Assembly: GCF_023156195.1 (NCBI RefSeq)
Contig: NZ_JAKUKA010000001.1
Coordinates: forward strand, 5,208,001-5,272,000
DNA from: Chitinophaga sedimenti
GTDB taxonomy: Bacteria; Bacteroidota; Bacteroidia; Chitinophagales; Chitinophagaceae
Reading direction: 5' to 3'
Length of the DNA: 64,000 nucleotides
Shown here: piece after piece, positions 8,789 through 18,810 of the stretch
How positions within the stretch are numbered: the stretch's first letter is position 1
Layout: each line of letters starts with the position of its first letter
Position numbers and translations under genes: made by a program
The notes under the pieces: generated by a model
Seen by the model: only the letters and a program-made list of their open reading frames with translations
Databases searched by the model: none
Told to the model about the DNA's origin: nothing

Positions 8789-11700
8789 TTAGAAGTCAAC
8801 TCCCATACCGAAGGCCCATACCGGCTTGCTGCCGAAGAACTTGATCATCGGCCACCCTGCATCGACACGCAGATAATAACCTGCAATTGTCGTTCTGGCG
8901 CCGAAGCCGTAGCCACCTACAAACGGTCCGAGGAAACCTTCTTTTACCCGGGTAACGATACCGTCGCCGCTGTAGAAGTAGGTGTAGTTCGCATCTTTAA
9001 ACTTCAGTTTTTCATACCAGGCGGTGCCCAGGTCAATGAAGGAAGTGAGCATAAAGTTGCGGAGGAAAGCCGAGTTGATAGGTTTATCCATCAGCGTGGT
9101 GAATACCGGCATACGCAGTTCGGTGTTGAACAACATGACGTTGTTACCGTTCCGCGCGTTCTGACGATAACCGCGCATATTGTTGCTAAGCGTTTGGTAG
9201 GCGTAGTTCGCCTCGTAATTAATCGGGTTGTTGCTGTTAATTTTCGGGTTGAATTCATTATCTGCACCGCCGAGGTAGTACAGGATTTTACGTCCGCCCC
9301 ATGATACGTCCGCAGAGAAGCGGGTAGCCCAGATGAAGTTGCGGAAAATCTTGTGGTAGTGGCGAACGTCTACACCCATGTTGTAGGTGAATTTGTTCTT
9401 CGCTGCAAACGGATTGGCCACCGCGCTGTAGTTACCAACGATCAGCGAATTCACGTCCATATACACCTTATAACGGGTACCGTTCCAGATGTTAATGGCC
9501 GGGTTGATGGTATTGTCATACACATATTCAAGGCGCCCCACAATGCTTTTATCTTCCACATCGGGTGTTTTGAGCGACAGCTCATCGTTCGCAAGTATCG
9601 TCTGCCGGTCTGTACGCCAGCCGATCTGTAAACGCAGGCTGCGCGCCTGGTCAAACGGATAACGTACTTCCGCCTGGTACAGGTTGGTTTTCATCTTCGC
9701 GGGGTAATCCACGTTATTGATGGTATCGATCAACGACCCTTTATCCACCTTGCGGTAGTAAGTAAATTTGTAATCGAAGCGGCGCTTCAGGTAAGAAGCC
9801 GAGGCGAAGTATTCACTACCGTCCAATGAGGTGGGGATACGGAAGCCGCCGTTGAATTTCCAGTCTTCCATCAGATCGCTCACCCCGATGCGGATCATAC
9901 CGTTTACGGGGTCGGCCAGGCGGATAGGTGCAAAGGGGCCGCCGGAAAATGGCTGGTAACGGGTAATCAGGACCGAGTTATCGATCTGCGCCACCAGGTA
10001 ATCGGTGGAGAACTTAAGGCGGTAAGCCGACAGGCGTGCGCTTTTCAGCACCGGCGGTTCGGTAACGATCGGCATATCCGGCACATTGCTGGCCGTTTGC
10101 ACCGACGTGTCGATTGGTTCATTGCCGAACTCATTCTGGAAGAAGTTTGTTTTCGGCGTGGTGTCGATCTGCTTCTCGAAATACATCGGGATGCCCATTG
10201 CGATGCTGTCTTCACGCATCTGCTGCGCGCGGAAGCGGGTCGGACGGGCGTTCACATTGCGCTTACGCAGGGTAACCGTATCTACCTTTAATTTGAATAA
10301 ACGTCTGAAATTGGCCAGGCGCACTACTTCCGATACCTGTCCCTGGTCGCCGGCAGCCCTTGATTCCCGGATGCCGTACTGGTAGTTGGTGATCGGGAAT
10401 ACGTAAGTAGAATCCTTTGTAATGGAAATAGCCATAACCGTATCTGGCGCGGTGGAGCCATAAGCCTGCAGCGCAGAATCCAGTTCTTCGCGGTCCGGGT
10501 TGGTCAGCAGCTCGGCGCCGATCTGGTACACGCTGTCAACACCCGCTCTTTCCGTCTTAAAGAAGCCCGCATAACGGTTGGAAATACCGTTAGCATCCGA
10601 CACGAAGGTGAAGTGCGTGGTGTTATACTGCACCGGGAAACGCGCATTGCCGTACTTCATATCGGTCAGCTGCGAAATTTGTTTCTCGGAAGATTTATTC
10701 CAGTTATCGATCAGGAAGACATTATAACGATTGTGCGGCAGTACGGTGTCGGACGTACGCGCTTTTGCGGAGGGGCGGTTAGAGCTGTAAATGATACCGC
10801 TCTTGCCCGGGAAGGCCACGAATGAAGGGTCGAGGTCATCGTACACGTCATTGGTAATTTGCTCCGTTTTGAAGTTGGAAGCGTTGTAAGTGTAAATATC
10901 CGTATGGCCATTTTTGATGGCGGAGAACAGGAACGAGTTATCATGCTCCCAGAAGAACTTCATGTCCACCACGCGGTCGAACATGGTAAGGTCCTGTACC
11001 GTACGGATTTTGGAGATAAGGTCATAGATCAGCAGTTTGGATTTGCCTTCATGTTCGTAGGCTACCGCGATCTTGTTACCCTTCTGGTTCCAGGCCAGCA
11101 GCGGGTAGTTCGGGTCCAGTTTATTGGCTGTCATCCGCACACCGCTTTTCAGGATCACTTTGGGCGTGCTGTAAATACCCACCTGTACCTGCACTTTATA
11201 GCGGCCGTTTTTGTATTCGATGGCGGCGTAGGAGTTGTTTTTCGGATTGGCCGCAAAACGGAAGTAATCTGCTTTGGTGCTGATTTCCCGGGCTACGATA
11301 CTTTGTCCGCGTGTCACCTGGCGGCGGCGGCGGTTATCTTCCTGGTAGCGGCGGGTATTGAACAGCATGAAATCTTTCTGGGCATTTTTAGGCGACATGC
11401 GTAATACCTGCTCGAAGCCCTTTTTAAGACCGCGGTTAATACGGGTAATGTACATGAGGTAAGGCACCGCATCTTTCCCGTACTTGCTTTCCACGTAGTA
11501 CCAGAACGCCTGTCCCGCCAGCAGCGGTTTTTCAAACGCCAGCTGATTAAACGTACGGTAACGGCCGGAGGCCAGGGTCACTTTCAGTTCTTCGTCCAGT
11601 TGAGAGTTCCAGTTTTCGGCAGCGTAGGAGATAAATCCGTCCGTAAACCAGTTGGGGAAGTCGATCAATACCGCGTTGCCTGCAAATTCGCCGATGTCCT

Positions 11701-12163
11701 CACCGAAGAGGAGGGTTTCCAGCATTACCCGGGCAATACCCTGACGGATCTGTTTGCGGAGGTGTTCATGGTCGCCATCGAAATATACCAGCAGCTTGTT
11801 GCCCACGAGTTTGGTTACACCGCCGGTATTTTGCCAGTCGATGCCGATGCCTATATTGGACTGCTTCATCTCCCCGAAGCTGTTGTAAACAACAATGTTT
11901 ACACGCTGGCGGAAGGTGAATTCCATGAATTGTTCGAGCTGAGGCAACTCTCTTTCTGCAGCCTGCGCCACATATTTACCCAGTTCCAGGCCATTCTGAC
12001 TGAAATAAGTATAAAAATGGCGGGTGGTATAATAACGCCATTTGAAGTTTTTATACTGTACACGGTTCTGTCCAAATTCTACTGTATTCGTCTGTGCTTT
12101 CAGTATCAGCGGGCCACATAGGATACCGGATAAAATTAATAACCTGGTAATAAATCGGTTCAT
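8789..12163 (-). CDS. Secreted degenerate peptidase-MA / beta-propeller / outer-membrane barrel protein
   Basis: 1124 aa, intact. Signal peptide (residues 1-23, ...GPLILKAQ). Residues about 30-270 resemble a peptidase MA (gluzincin) domain: FPNWFTDGFISYAAENW is the counterpart of the P-x-W-x-x-E-G helix, but the expected HExxH helix reads RQGIARVML (140-148), so zinc ligands are gone. Residues about 290-560 form a TolB/PD40-type propeller (AWNQKGNKIAVAY, NSFLFSAIKNGHTDIY, SGIIYSSNRPS). The C-terminal 400 residues look like an Omp85/surface-antigen barrel ending in Phe (GMGVDF). Probably an outer-membrane scaffold or assembly protein. A TolB-like annotation would cover only the middle. Confidence 0.75.
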   Translation of the reverse strand: MNRFITRLLILSGILCGPLILKAQTNTVEFGQNRVQYKNFKWRYYTTRHFYTYFSQNGLELGKYVAQAAERELPQLEQFMEFTFRQRVNIVVYNSFGEMKQSNIGIGIDWQNTGGVTKLVGNKLLVYFDGDHEHLRKQIRQGIARVMLETLLFGEDIGEFAGNAVLIDFPNWFTDGFISYAAENWNSQLDEELKVTLASGRYRTFNQLAFEKPLLAGQAFWYYVESKYGKDAVPYLMYITRINRGLKKGFEQVLRMSPKNAQKDFMLFNTRRYQEDNRRRRQVTRGQSIVAREISTKADYFRFAANPKNNSYAAIEYKNGRYKVQVQVGIYSTPKVILKSGVRMTANKLDPNYPLLAWNQKGNKIAVAYEHEGKSKLLIYDLISKIRTVQDLTMFDRVVDMKFFWEHDNSFLFSAIKNGHTDIYTYNASNFKTEQITNDVYDDLDPSFVAFPGKSGIIYSSNRPSAKARTSDTVLPHNRYNVFLIDNWNKSSEKQISQLTDMKYGNARFPVQYNTTHFTFVSDANGISNRYAGFFKTERAGVDSVYQIGAELLTNPDREELDSALQAYGSTAPDTVMAISITKDSTYVFPITNYQYGIRESRAAGDQGQVSEVVRLANFRRLFKLKVDTVTLRKRNVNARPTRFRAQQMREDSIAMGIPMYFEKQIDTTPKTNFFQNEFGNEPIDTSVQTASNVPDMPIVTEPPVLKSARLSAYRLKFSTDYLVAQIDNSVLITRYQPFSGGPFAPIRLADPVNGMIRIGVSDLMEDWKFNGGFRIPTSLDGSEYFASASYLKRRFDYKFTYYRKVDKGSLIDTINNVDYPAKMKTNLYQAEVRYPFDQARSLRLQIGWRTDRQTILANDELSLKTPDVEDKSIVGRLEYVYDNTINPAINIWNGTRYKVYMDVNSLIVGNYSAVANPFAAKNKFTYNMGVDVRHYHKIFRNFIWATRFSADVSWGGRKILYYLGGADNEFNPKINSNNPINYEANYAYQTLSNNMRGYRQNARNGNNVMLFNTELRMPVFTTLMDKPINSAFLRNFMLTSFIDLGTAWYEKLKFKDANYTYFYSGDGIVTRVKEGFLGPFVGGYGFGARTTIAGYYLRVDAGWPMIKFFGSKPVWAFGMGVDF

Positions 12164-12218
12164 ACAGAAAGATTGATAATATTGTATCAGGAATAAAATT
12201 AGCTAAAAAACGGTAACA

Positions 12219-12863
12219 ATGATTGAAATCAAATATTTCACCTTTAATCCTTTCCAGGAAAATACGTACCTGCTTATAAACGATAAAAACGAGTGTATCA
12301 TTATAGACCCGGGCTGTTATTTTGAGAATGAACGGAAAGAATTACAGGATTATATCGCAAACCGCGGGCTAAAGGTTGCCCGGCTGCTGAATACACATTG
12401 CCATATTGATCATATTTTCGGTAATACTTTTGTATCCCGTACCTATAATGTCGGGCTGGAGATACACCCGGCCGATCAGGTGGTGCTGGACAGCTCGCCG
12501 CAGGTGGGGCAGATGTACAATATTCCATTCGAACCATCGGTGAACCCGACGTCATATTTGCAGGAGGGAGATAAAATCCAGTTCGGGGACGATGAGCTGG
12601 AAGTGCGGTTTACGCCTGGGCATGCGCCGGGGCATGTGGTGTTTTACTGCGCCAGTCAACAGTTTGTGATCGGGGGAGATGTACTATTTTATCTGAGTGT
12701 GGGAAGGACGGATCTTCCGGGCTGTGACCATGCCGCGCTGATGCGTTCGATCAGGGAGCAGCTGTTTACCCTGCCGGACGAGGTAAGGGTATATCCCGGG
12801 CACGGGCAATCGACGACCATCGGGTTTGAGAAGGAGCATAATCCCTTTATGAAGGAAGAATAG
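12219..12863 (+). CDS. MBL-fold metallohydrolase (glyoxalase II-like)
   Basis: 214 aa. Carries the metal-binding THCHIDH motif near residue 59, a downstream TPGHAPGHVV His, GGDVLF with the bridging Asp, and a final PGHG His, the full set for a dinuclear metallo-beta-lactamase-fold thioesterase or hydrolase of the YcbL/GloB type. No signal peptide, so cytoplasmic. Likely hydrolyses S-lactoylglutathione-like or other thioesters; exact substrate unknown. Divergent from the large barrel protein across a 55-bp gap that must hold both promoters. Confidence 0.88.
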   Translation: MIEIKYFTFNPFQENTYLLINDKNECIIIDPGCYFENERKELQDYIANRGLKVARLLNTHCHIDHIFGNTFVSRTYNVGLEIHPADQVVLDSSPQVGQMYNIPFEPSVNPTSYLQEGDKIQFGDDELEVRFTPGHAPGHVVFYCASQQFVIGGDVLFYLSVGRTDLPGCDHAALMRSIREQLFTLPDEVRVYPGHGQSTTIGFEKEHNPFMKEE

Positions 12864-12872
12864 CAAAAATAA

Positions 12873-12894
12873 GGGCATTCCCGCGGGAATGCCC
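12873..12894. terminator. Bidirectional terminator-like palindrome
   Basis: Perfect 22-bp palindrome GGGCATTCCCG / CGGGAATGCCC between the convergent MBL gene and flippase gene. The T-run is weak on the plus strand. Confidence 0.65.
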
Positions 12895-12904
12895 TCCATA
12901 TACT

Positions 12905-14417
12905 TTAGCCCCTGCGTTTGACGAGGTTTACAAATCCCACACGTTCCCGCTGCCACACAAAACCGATGTAAACAACCATTCCGGCCACCCCGCAGGCAAT
13001 TCTCAGTACCTGGGAGGTCAGCTGCGCCGTTCCGAAGTAATACGCCGCATAAATAGCCAGCGCAAGCAGGAGGTAACTGCAGATCGCCTTCACGTTATAA
13101 GGCACATAGTAGTACTTCTGCCCCATGAAATAAGTGATCACCGTCATCACAAAATAGCAGATCAGGGTGGCCCAGGCGCTGCCCACGAACCCGATCCTCG
13201 GGATCAGCCAATAGTTAAGCACAATGGTAATCACCGCGCCAATAACGGTAACGTATGAACCGAGCAGGGTTTTATTCGTCAGTTTATACCAGATAGTCAG
13301 GTTGTAATAGATACCGAGGCAAACATACCCGAAGGCCAGTAAAGGAATAACGGGCAGGCCGGCCAGGTATTCCGGGTTGGTGCGACTGTCTACCAGGTAC
13401 CGGATCCACACCGTATCAGCAAATAACACCACGACCGGGGAAGACAGCGAGGCAAATGATGGTAAAAAAGTACATCACCTTGGCGTACACCTTGGGCGCA
13501 TCGCTCTTATTCGACTCGTTAAAGAAGAAGGGCTCGGCCCCCATGCGGAATATCTGGATAAAGATGTTAATGAGCGCAGCGATCCGGTAACTGGCGCTAT
13601 ACACGCCCACGAGCGACTTGTTGGTAGCCTCGTCGTACGGCAGCAGTTTACTCAGCAGGGTGCGGTCCAGCGTTTCATTGACCATGCCGGCTAAGCCTAC
13701 TACCACTAGGGGCAGGGAGTAGATCATCATCTGTTTCCACAGGTCTTTGTTAAACCTGGGGCGGAACTGGCCCAGCTCCCTGGACAGCATCAGCAGCGTG
13801 GCCACGCTGGCAATAAGGTTCGCGATCACCGCGTACGCCACCTGGGAAATAGACGGGTCGTAGATTTTCAGGAAAATACTGTCCGGGTGGTGCGCCTGTA
13901 ACCAGGGACAAAGTCCTACGAAATACAGGGTACATGTCACCGAAATGATAATATTAAAAAACTTGATCAGTGCATATTTCATGGGCCGCCCTTCTTTGCG
14001 CAGTTTGGCGAAAGGGATGGTGGCGATGGCGTCCAGGCCGATAATGAAAGCCAGGTACACCACGTATTCCGGGTGCAGCTCCAGTTCCATGAACCGGGCA
14101 ATCCACCCGGACGAGATGACCATGGCGGCGCTGAACAGCACGGACGTGCCTATCAGGGAGCTGAGGGTGGTCGAATACACGTCGTTCCGGAACTCGTCCA
14201 TTTGCGCAAAGCGGAAATAGGACGTTTCGGTGCCGTAAGTAAAAATGACGTTCAGGAAAGTAGCATAGGCATATACCAGGGCATAATCTCCAAATTCCGC
14301 CGAACTGTGAAACAGGTAGGTAAGTCCGAAGGAAATCAACACGTTCAAAAATCGGCCAAGGATCGTAGGTACGCCGTAAATGAGGGTTTGTCCCGCAAGT
14401 TTTTTAATACTGCTCAA
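12905..14417 (-). CDS. Polysaccharide/lipid flippase, MATE-like Wzx family (one indel)
   Basis: Starts at 14417 (MSSIKKLAGQTLIYGVPTIL) and has the many helices of a polysaccharide-biosynthesis exporter (PST/Wzx). The frame breaks at the G-run 13437-13440. Here the repair is removal of one base, joining IICLAVF to PVVVLFADTVW and giving 503 aa, normal for the family. It would flip a lipid-linked sugar across the inner membrane. No sugar-biosynthesis genes adjoin, so the cargo is unknown. Confidence 0.8.
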
Positions 14418-14453
14418 GGAAAATGAGTTTGAACAAAAATAGAATTAATCCGA

Positions 14454-14858
14454 TCAATAGATATTTCCGCGCCGGTTTTGTTTCTTTTCAGACAGGCGTT
14501 TCTTCAGTTGGATCCTTTTTTCCTTTACAGCGGCAGTGGGTTTGGTGGCCACCCGTTTCTTGCGCACGGTAAGGGCCTGGTTGATCAGCCGGTTGATTTT
14601 GTTAATGGCCTCCATTTTATTCCCGAGCTGGGTGCGTTCTGTTTGCGATTTCACCATCAGCAGGCCTTCGCTGTTGATCTTGCTGGCCAGTTTCTCGTTC
14701 AGTAATGCCTTTTGCTCTACAGACAGCCGCAGAGAGGCCAGTATATTGAAATACGCCTCTACCATGGTTTCAACCTTGTTAACGTTCTGTCCTCCCTTGC
14801 CTCCGCTGCGCGCCGTTTTAAACGAGAGCTCGGGCGTAATGTCGATATGTTGTTGCAT
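14454..14858 (-). CDS. arfB: ArfB/YaeJ-type ribosome rescue release factor
   Basis: 134 aa from ATG 14858; the longer open frame upstream is non-coding, since it would run through dtd. Contains the catalytic GGQ loop (SGGKGGQNVNKVET, residues about 18-31) that hydrolyses peptidyl-tRNA, and a basic C-terminal tail (KKRLSEKKQNRR) that in ArfB enters the empty mRNA channel of stalled ribosomes. Lacks the codon-recognition domains of RF1/RF2. Divergent from dtd with only 33 bp between start codons. Confidence 0.9.
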   Translation of the reverse strand: MQQHIDITPELSFKTARSGGKGGQNVNKVETMVEAYFNILASLRLSVEQKALLNEKLASKINSEGLLMVKSQTERTQLGNKMEAINKINRLINQALTVRKKRVATKPTAAVKEKRIQLKKRLSEKKQNRRGNIY

Positions 14859-14891
14859 AAAACTATCTTTATTCCGCAAAAATAATGATTT

Positions 14892-15343
14892 ATGAAAGCG
14901 GTGATTCAACGGGTTTCGCAAGCATCGGTAGTAATTGACGAAAAGGAAAAGGCGGCGATCGGGGCGGGGCTGCTCGTCCTGATCGGCATCGAAGACGCGG
15001 ACACCGCCGAAGATATTGACTGGCTGAGCGCGAAAATCGTGAACCTGCGCATCTTTGGCGACGAAGCCGGGGTGATGAACCTGTCCGTAAAAGACATAGC
15101 GGGCGACGTATTGCTCGTGAGCCAGTTTACCCTGCATGCCTCCACGAAAAAGGCAACCGTCCCTCGTACCTCCGCGCCTCCAAGCCCGATATCGCCATTC
15201 CGCGCTACGAAAAAATGATTGCCCGGCTGCAGCTGGACCTCGGTAAGCCCATTTCTACCGGCGAGTTCGGGGCCGATATGAAGGTGTCGTTGCTGAACGA
15301 CGGGCCGGTGACCATTCTCATCGATACAAAAAACCGGGAATAG
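14892..15343 (+). CDS. dtd: D-aminoacyl-tRNA deacylase (one indel)
   Basis: Begins MKAVIQRVSQASVVID, the family start. Carries the two active-site signatures SQFTL (near residue 78) and, after correction, NDGPVTILID near the C-terminus. The A-run 15147-15151 has lost one A. Restoring it reads STKKGNRPSYLRAAKPDIA and gives exactly 150 aa, the usual Dtd length. The enzyme frees tRNAs wrongly charged with D-amino acids. Shares its upstream region with the rescue factor arfB, both translation quality-control genes. Confidence 0.88.
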
Positions 15344-15418
15344 GCTGTAACTTTTAGAGCAGCCCGGGCGCTTTATGTTTGGTAACCGACTTATCTCCCT
15401 AAACAAACAATTCCCGCT

Positions 15419-15871
15419 ATGCGTTTATTCCCAATGCTCCTCCTTGTCCTGACCTCCCTTTTTGCCTGCAAACGCGACAAAGACGATGATCTTACCGGCA
15501 TTTGCCCGCCCGGCGTTGGCTCTTCTCCATTACAGGTAGTGCTTACGGACAAGGACGGCAAAAACCTGCTTTTCGGCCCCGGCGCAAAGATTAACCCGGA
15601 CAGCCTCAGTGCTAACAGCATGTATGAAAGTTACATCGGCAAGCCGCAGATGAACGCAGCCGAAGGGTACATACAACTCAATATGATGTGCGGTGCCCGC
15701 AATACGTCTACGTTGTGGGTAAAGTTAAATGGCCAGCAGAAAATCTTTCATATTACGTTTGATATGAACAAGGCCACTAACTATACCACGGCGTCTAAAA
15801 TAAGCGTCGACAATGGTGGTAGCGGCAATGCCAAAGCTACTCCTTATCCCACCATCAAACTTCCCTACTAG
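15419..15871 (+). CDS. Lipoprotein of unknown function
   Basis: 150 aa with a lipoprotein signal peptide (MRLFPMLLLVLTSLFAC; lipobox LFAC, lipidated Cys 17), then KRDKDDD. Asp directly after the Cys region is common in surface-exposed Bacteroidota lipoproteins. The mature part is a small beta-rich domain with no family recognised. Single gene with its own terminator at 15899-15923. Confidence 0.7.
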   Translation: MRLFPMLLLVLTSLFACKRDKDDDLTGICPPGVGSSPLQVVLTDKDGKNLLFGPGAKINPDSLSANSMYESYIGKPQMNAAEGYIQLNMMCGARNTSTLWVKLNGQQKIFHITFDMNKATNYTTASKISVDNGGSGNAKATPYPTIKLPY

Positions 15872-15898
15872 CTTCGTTTTCCCGTTCAGTATATTGAG

Positions 15899-15923
15899 AA
15901 ACCGCCCGGCTGTGGCGGTTTTT
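15899..15923 (+). terminator. Terminator of the lipoprotein gene
   Basis: Stem AAACCGCC / GGCGGTTT, 7-nt loop, followed by TTTC. It ends only 34 bp before the next start codon. Confidence 0.75.
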
Positions 15924-15956
15924 CTTTATCTTTACCCGGCAAAAACAGTTTTTGTT

Positions 15957-16283
15957 ATGACGATTAAAGAAGCCCGGGAGCGGGTAGACGCACGGATTAA
16001 CACGACCGGCGTGCGTTATTTTTCCGAATTAACCAATATGGCGATTCTAACCGAGGAAGTGGGAGAGGTGGCCCGCATCATGTCGCGCCAGTACGGTGAC
16101 CAATCGTTTAAGGAATCAGATAAAAAGAAAGAACTGGCCGACGAGCTGGCCGATGTACTGTGGGTACTGTTGTGCTTGGGCAACCAAATGGGGATTGATC
16201 TCACAGAAGCCCCGGAAAAGAACTTCGAGAAGAAGAATATCCGCGACGCCAACCGCCACCGCGAAAACGAAAAACTACAGTAA
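15957..16283 (+). CDS. MazG-like nucleotide pyrophosphohydrolase
   Basis: 108 aa from ATG 15957; the frame extends upstream but through the terminator. Metal-binding acidic residues are in LTEEVGEVAR and ELADELADVLWVL, the E-x2-E ... E-x2-D pattern of the all-alpha NTP pyrophosphatase superfamily (single-domain MazG/YpjD type). It would hydrolyse non-canonical NTPs to NMP and pyrophosphate in the cytoplasm. A TATCTTTA sequence at 15927 resembles a -7 box. Confidence 0.85.
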   Translation: MTIKEARERVDARINTTGVRYFSELTNMAILTEEVGEVARIMSRQYGDQSFKESDKKKELADELADVLWVLLCLGNQMGIDLTEAPEKNFEKKNIRDANRHRENEKLQ

Positions 16284-16311
16284 ACGGCACGGGCCTTGAT
16301 ACGGTTCCCGT

Positions 16312-17262
16312 ATGAAGCTTCACATCAATTTTAGATTCTACTGGCAGGTCCTGAAGCAGGCGGCGACAGATTTTATGAGTGACAAGGTGCTCAAAATGAG
16401 CGCGGCCCTTGCGTACTATACCATATTTTCCATTGCGCCGATGATGATCATCGTGATCTTTCTCTGCGACATCTTCCTCGGGCGCGAAGCGGTGGAAGGC
16501 AAGCTGTTTAACGAGATACAGGGCATGGTAGGCCCCGAGGCCGCCGCCCAGATCCAGCAGATGATCCAGAACGCCTCTTTGTCCAACAACGTGAGCTGGG
16601 CCACCATCGTTGGTGTTGTAACGCTCATTGTGGGCGCTACCGGGGTATTTGGCGAGATCCAGGATTCCATCAATACCATCTGGCGACTGAAAGCCAAGCC
16701 TAAAAAAGGCTTCGTCAAAATGATCATTAACCGGTTATTGTCCTTTTCCCTGGTGATCAGCCTTGGCTTTATCCTCCTGGTATCGCTGGCCCTTAACACA
16801 CTGATGGAGGTCATGAGTGACCGCCTGTTCGCTTTTTTCCCGGAAGCCGAGGTGGTAGTCGTTTATATCGCCAATATCGTCATAACCCTAATTATCATTT
16901 CGCTCTTATTCGCTATCATATTTAAAGTACTGCCCGACGCAAAAATCCAGTGGAAACATGTACTGGTGGGCGCGGTAGCTACTGCTATCCTGTTTATGCT
17001 GGGCAAGTTCGGCATCGGGTTGTATATGGGCATGTCTAAAGTAGGCACCACTTACGGTGCGGCGGGTTCTATCGTAATTATCCTGCTGTGGGTCTACTAT
17101 TCATCTGCTATCCTCTACTTTGGGGCAGAATTTACCCGGTCCTGGGTAGAAAAGAAGGGCTGCGAAATTGAACCTAACGACTACGCCATCTGGGTAAAAC
17201 AGGTGGAAGTGGCTTCCGACGGTATCATGGATGAGCGGAAAACTGCTGCGCGTAAAGTCTGA
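16312..17262 (+). CDS. YihY/BrkB-family inner-membrane protein
   Basis: 316 aa, six predicted helices, with the family signature LKMSAALAYYTIFSIAPM near residues 27-44 and GAAGSIVIILLWVYYSSAILYFGAEF near the C-terminus. Formerly called ribonuclease BN in error; the true function of YihY is unsettled. Starts 28 bp after the MazG-like gene and could be co-transcribed. Confidence 0.88.
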   Translation: MKLHINFRFYWQVLKQAATDFMSDKVLKMSAALAYYTIFSIAPMMIIVIFLCDIFLGREAVEGKLFNEIQGMVGPEAAAQIQQMIQNASLSNNVSWATIVGVVTLIVGATGVFGEIQDSINTIWRLKAKPKKGFVKMIINRLLSFSLVISLGFILLVSLALNTLMEVMSDRLFAFFPEAEVVVVYIANIVITLIIISLLFAIIFKVLPDAKIQWKHVLVGAVATAILFMLGKFGIGLYMGMSKVGTTYGAAGSIVIILLWVYYSSAILYFGAEFTRSWVEKKGCEIEPNDYAIWVKQVEVASDGIMDERKTAARKV

Positions 17263-17319
17263 TAATAATCGATAAACATAAGGTAAAATAAATCCATGCG
17301 TGATTTCGATTTTGGAATT

Positions 17320-17327
17320 TATATTTG
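17320..17327 (+). promoter_or_regulatory. -7 promoter box of glyS (TATATTTG)
   Basis: Exact TAnnTTTG match. It ends 6 bp before the ATG at 17334, so the transcript would have almost no leader. No TTTG at the expected -33 position. Confidence 0.5.
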
Positions 17328-17333
17328 CGAACT

Positions 17334-18760
17334 ATGGCAACTGATCAAAATAAATTCCAGGCGATCATTTCGCACTGTAAAGAATATGGATTCATTTTCC
17401 AGTCGAGCGAAATATATGACGGTTTAAGCGCGGTATACGATTACGGTCAGTACGGCTCTGAGCTCAAACGTAATATCCGTGAGTACTGGTGGAAAAGCAT
17501 GACGCAGATGCACGAGAACATCGTGGGCATCGACGCGGCTATTTTTATGCACCCCACTACCGGAAAGCATCCGGCCACGTAGACAACTTCTCCGACCCGA
17601 TGATCGATAACAAGGATAGCAAAAAACGCTACCGGGTAGATCACCTGATCGAGGCGCATGCCGAAACGCTGGATAAAGCGGCGGGCGAAGCGCTGTTGGC
17701 CCAAATGGACGAATTACTTAAAAACGATGATTTCAATGGTCTGCGTGACCTGATCATCGCCAATAATATTAAATGCTCCGTAAGCGGTACCCTGAACTGG
17801 ACAGACGTTCGTCAGTTTAACCTGATGTTCAGCACCCAGCTGGGTAGTGTTTCCGATGAGTCCAGCGAAATTTACCTCCGCCCGGAAACAGCGCAGGGCA
17901 TTTTCGTAAACTTCCTGAACGTGCAGAAAACCGGCCGTATGAAAATACCGTTCGGTATCGCGCAGGTGGGTAAGGCTTTCCGTAATGAAATCGTGGCCCG
18001 CCAGTTCGTGTTCCGCATGCGTGAATTCGAGCAGATGGAAATGCAGTTCTTCATCCGTCCTGGCACTCAGAAAGAGTGGTACGAGTACTGGAAGGAAGAG
18101 CGCATGAAGTGGCACCTTGGTCTGGGTATTTCTAAAGAGAAATACCGTTTCCATGACCACGTGAAGCTGGCATTTTATGCGGATGCAGCCTGCGATATCG
18201 AGTACGATTTCCCGATTGGCTTTAAAGAAGTAGAAGGTATTCACTCCCGCACAGATCACGATCTGGGCCGCCATCAGCAATTCTCCGGTAAAAAAATGCA
18301 ATACTTCGATCCGGAGATCAACCAGAACTACGTGCCTTACGTAATCGAAACCTCTATCGGTCTTGATCGTACGGTGTTGCTGGTACTCAGCGAAGCATAT
18401 AAAGAAGAAGATCTTTCCAAAGACGGCAAAGAAGACAGCCGCGTAGTACTAAGCTTCCCGCCGAAACTTGCACCCGTTAAGCTGGCTGTATTCCCGCTTA
18501 CAAAAAAGATGGTCTGCCTGAACTGGCCGCGCGAACTGATGGCCGATTGCAAACAGGACTTCTACTGTTTCTACGAAGAGAAAGATGCAATTGGTAAACG
18601 GTATCGCCGCCGGGACGCGATCGGTACGCCGTTCTGTGTAACTATCGACCACCAGACCAAAGAAGATGGCACCGTAACCATCCGTCACCGCGACAGCATG
18701 GAGCAGGAGCGCATCCCAATGTCATCGGTACGTGAACTGGTACGCCAGGCGATCCGATAG
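17334..18760 (+). CDS. glyS: Glycyl-tRNA synthetase, dimeric type (three indels)
   Basis: Class II alpha2 GlyRS: SSEIYDGL...YDYGQYGSELK, the motif-2 region LRPETAQGIFVNF and FRNEIVARQF, motif 3 ETSIGLDR, and an anticodon-binding domain. Break 1 at 17560/17561: HPTT[W]KASGHVDNF requires a TGG codon, so CCTGG has become CCGG. Breaks 2 and 3 compensate: the A-run 18502-18507 lost one base and a base was gained near 18528, scrambling eight codons (MVCLNWPR instead of DGLPELAR). Corrected length about 475 aa. Essential gene, so these are almost certainly sequence errors. Start is ATG 17334. Confidence 0.9.
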
Positions 18761-18776
18761 TCAGTTATCATATTCG

Positions 18777-18810
18777 AAAAGGGTCGCAACGTATAGTTGC
18801 GGCCTTTTTA
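18777..18810 (+). terminator. glyS terminator
   Basis: Stem AAAAGG(G)TCGCAAC / GTTGCGGCCTTTT with a GTATA loop and T-rich tail. The 300 bp from here to 19111 holds no gene I can support; only a CATTAGT...ACTAATG inverted repeat at 18861-18888. Confidence 0.75.

Noticed and set aside
10859..11404. 181-residue plus-strand frame inside the 1124-aa protein
   Set aside because: Antisense shadow; the minus-strand frame is uninterrupted and has recognisable domains.
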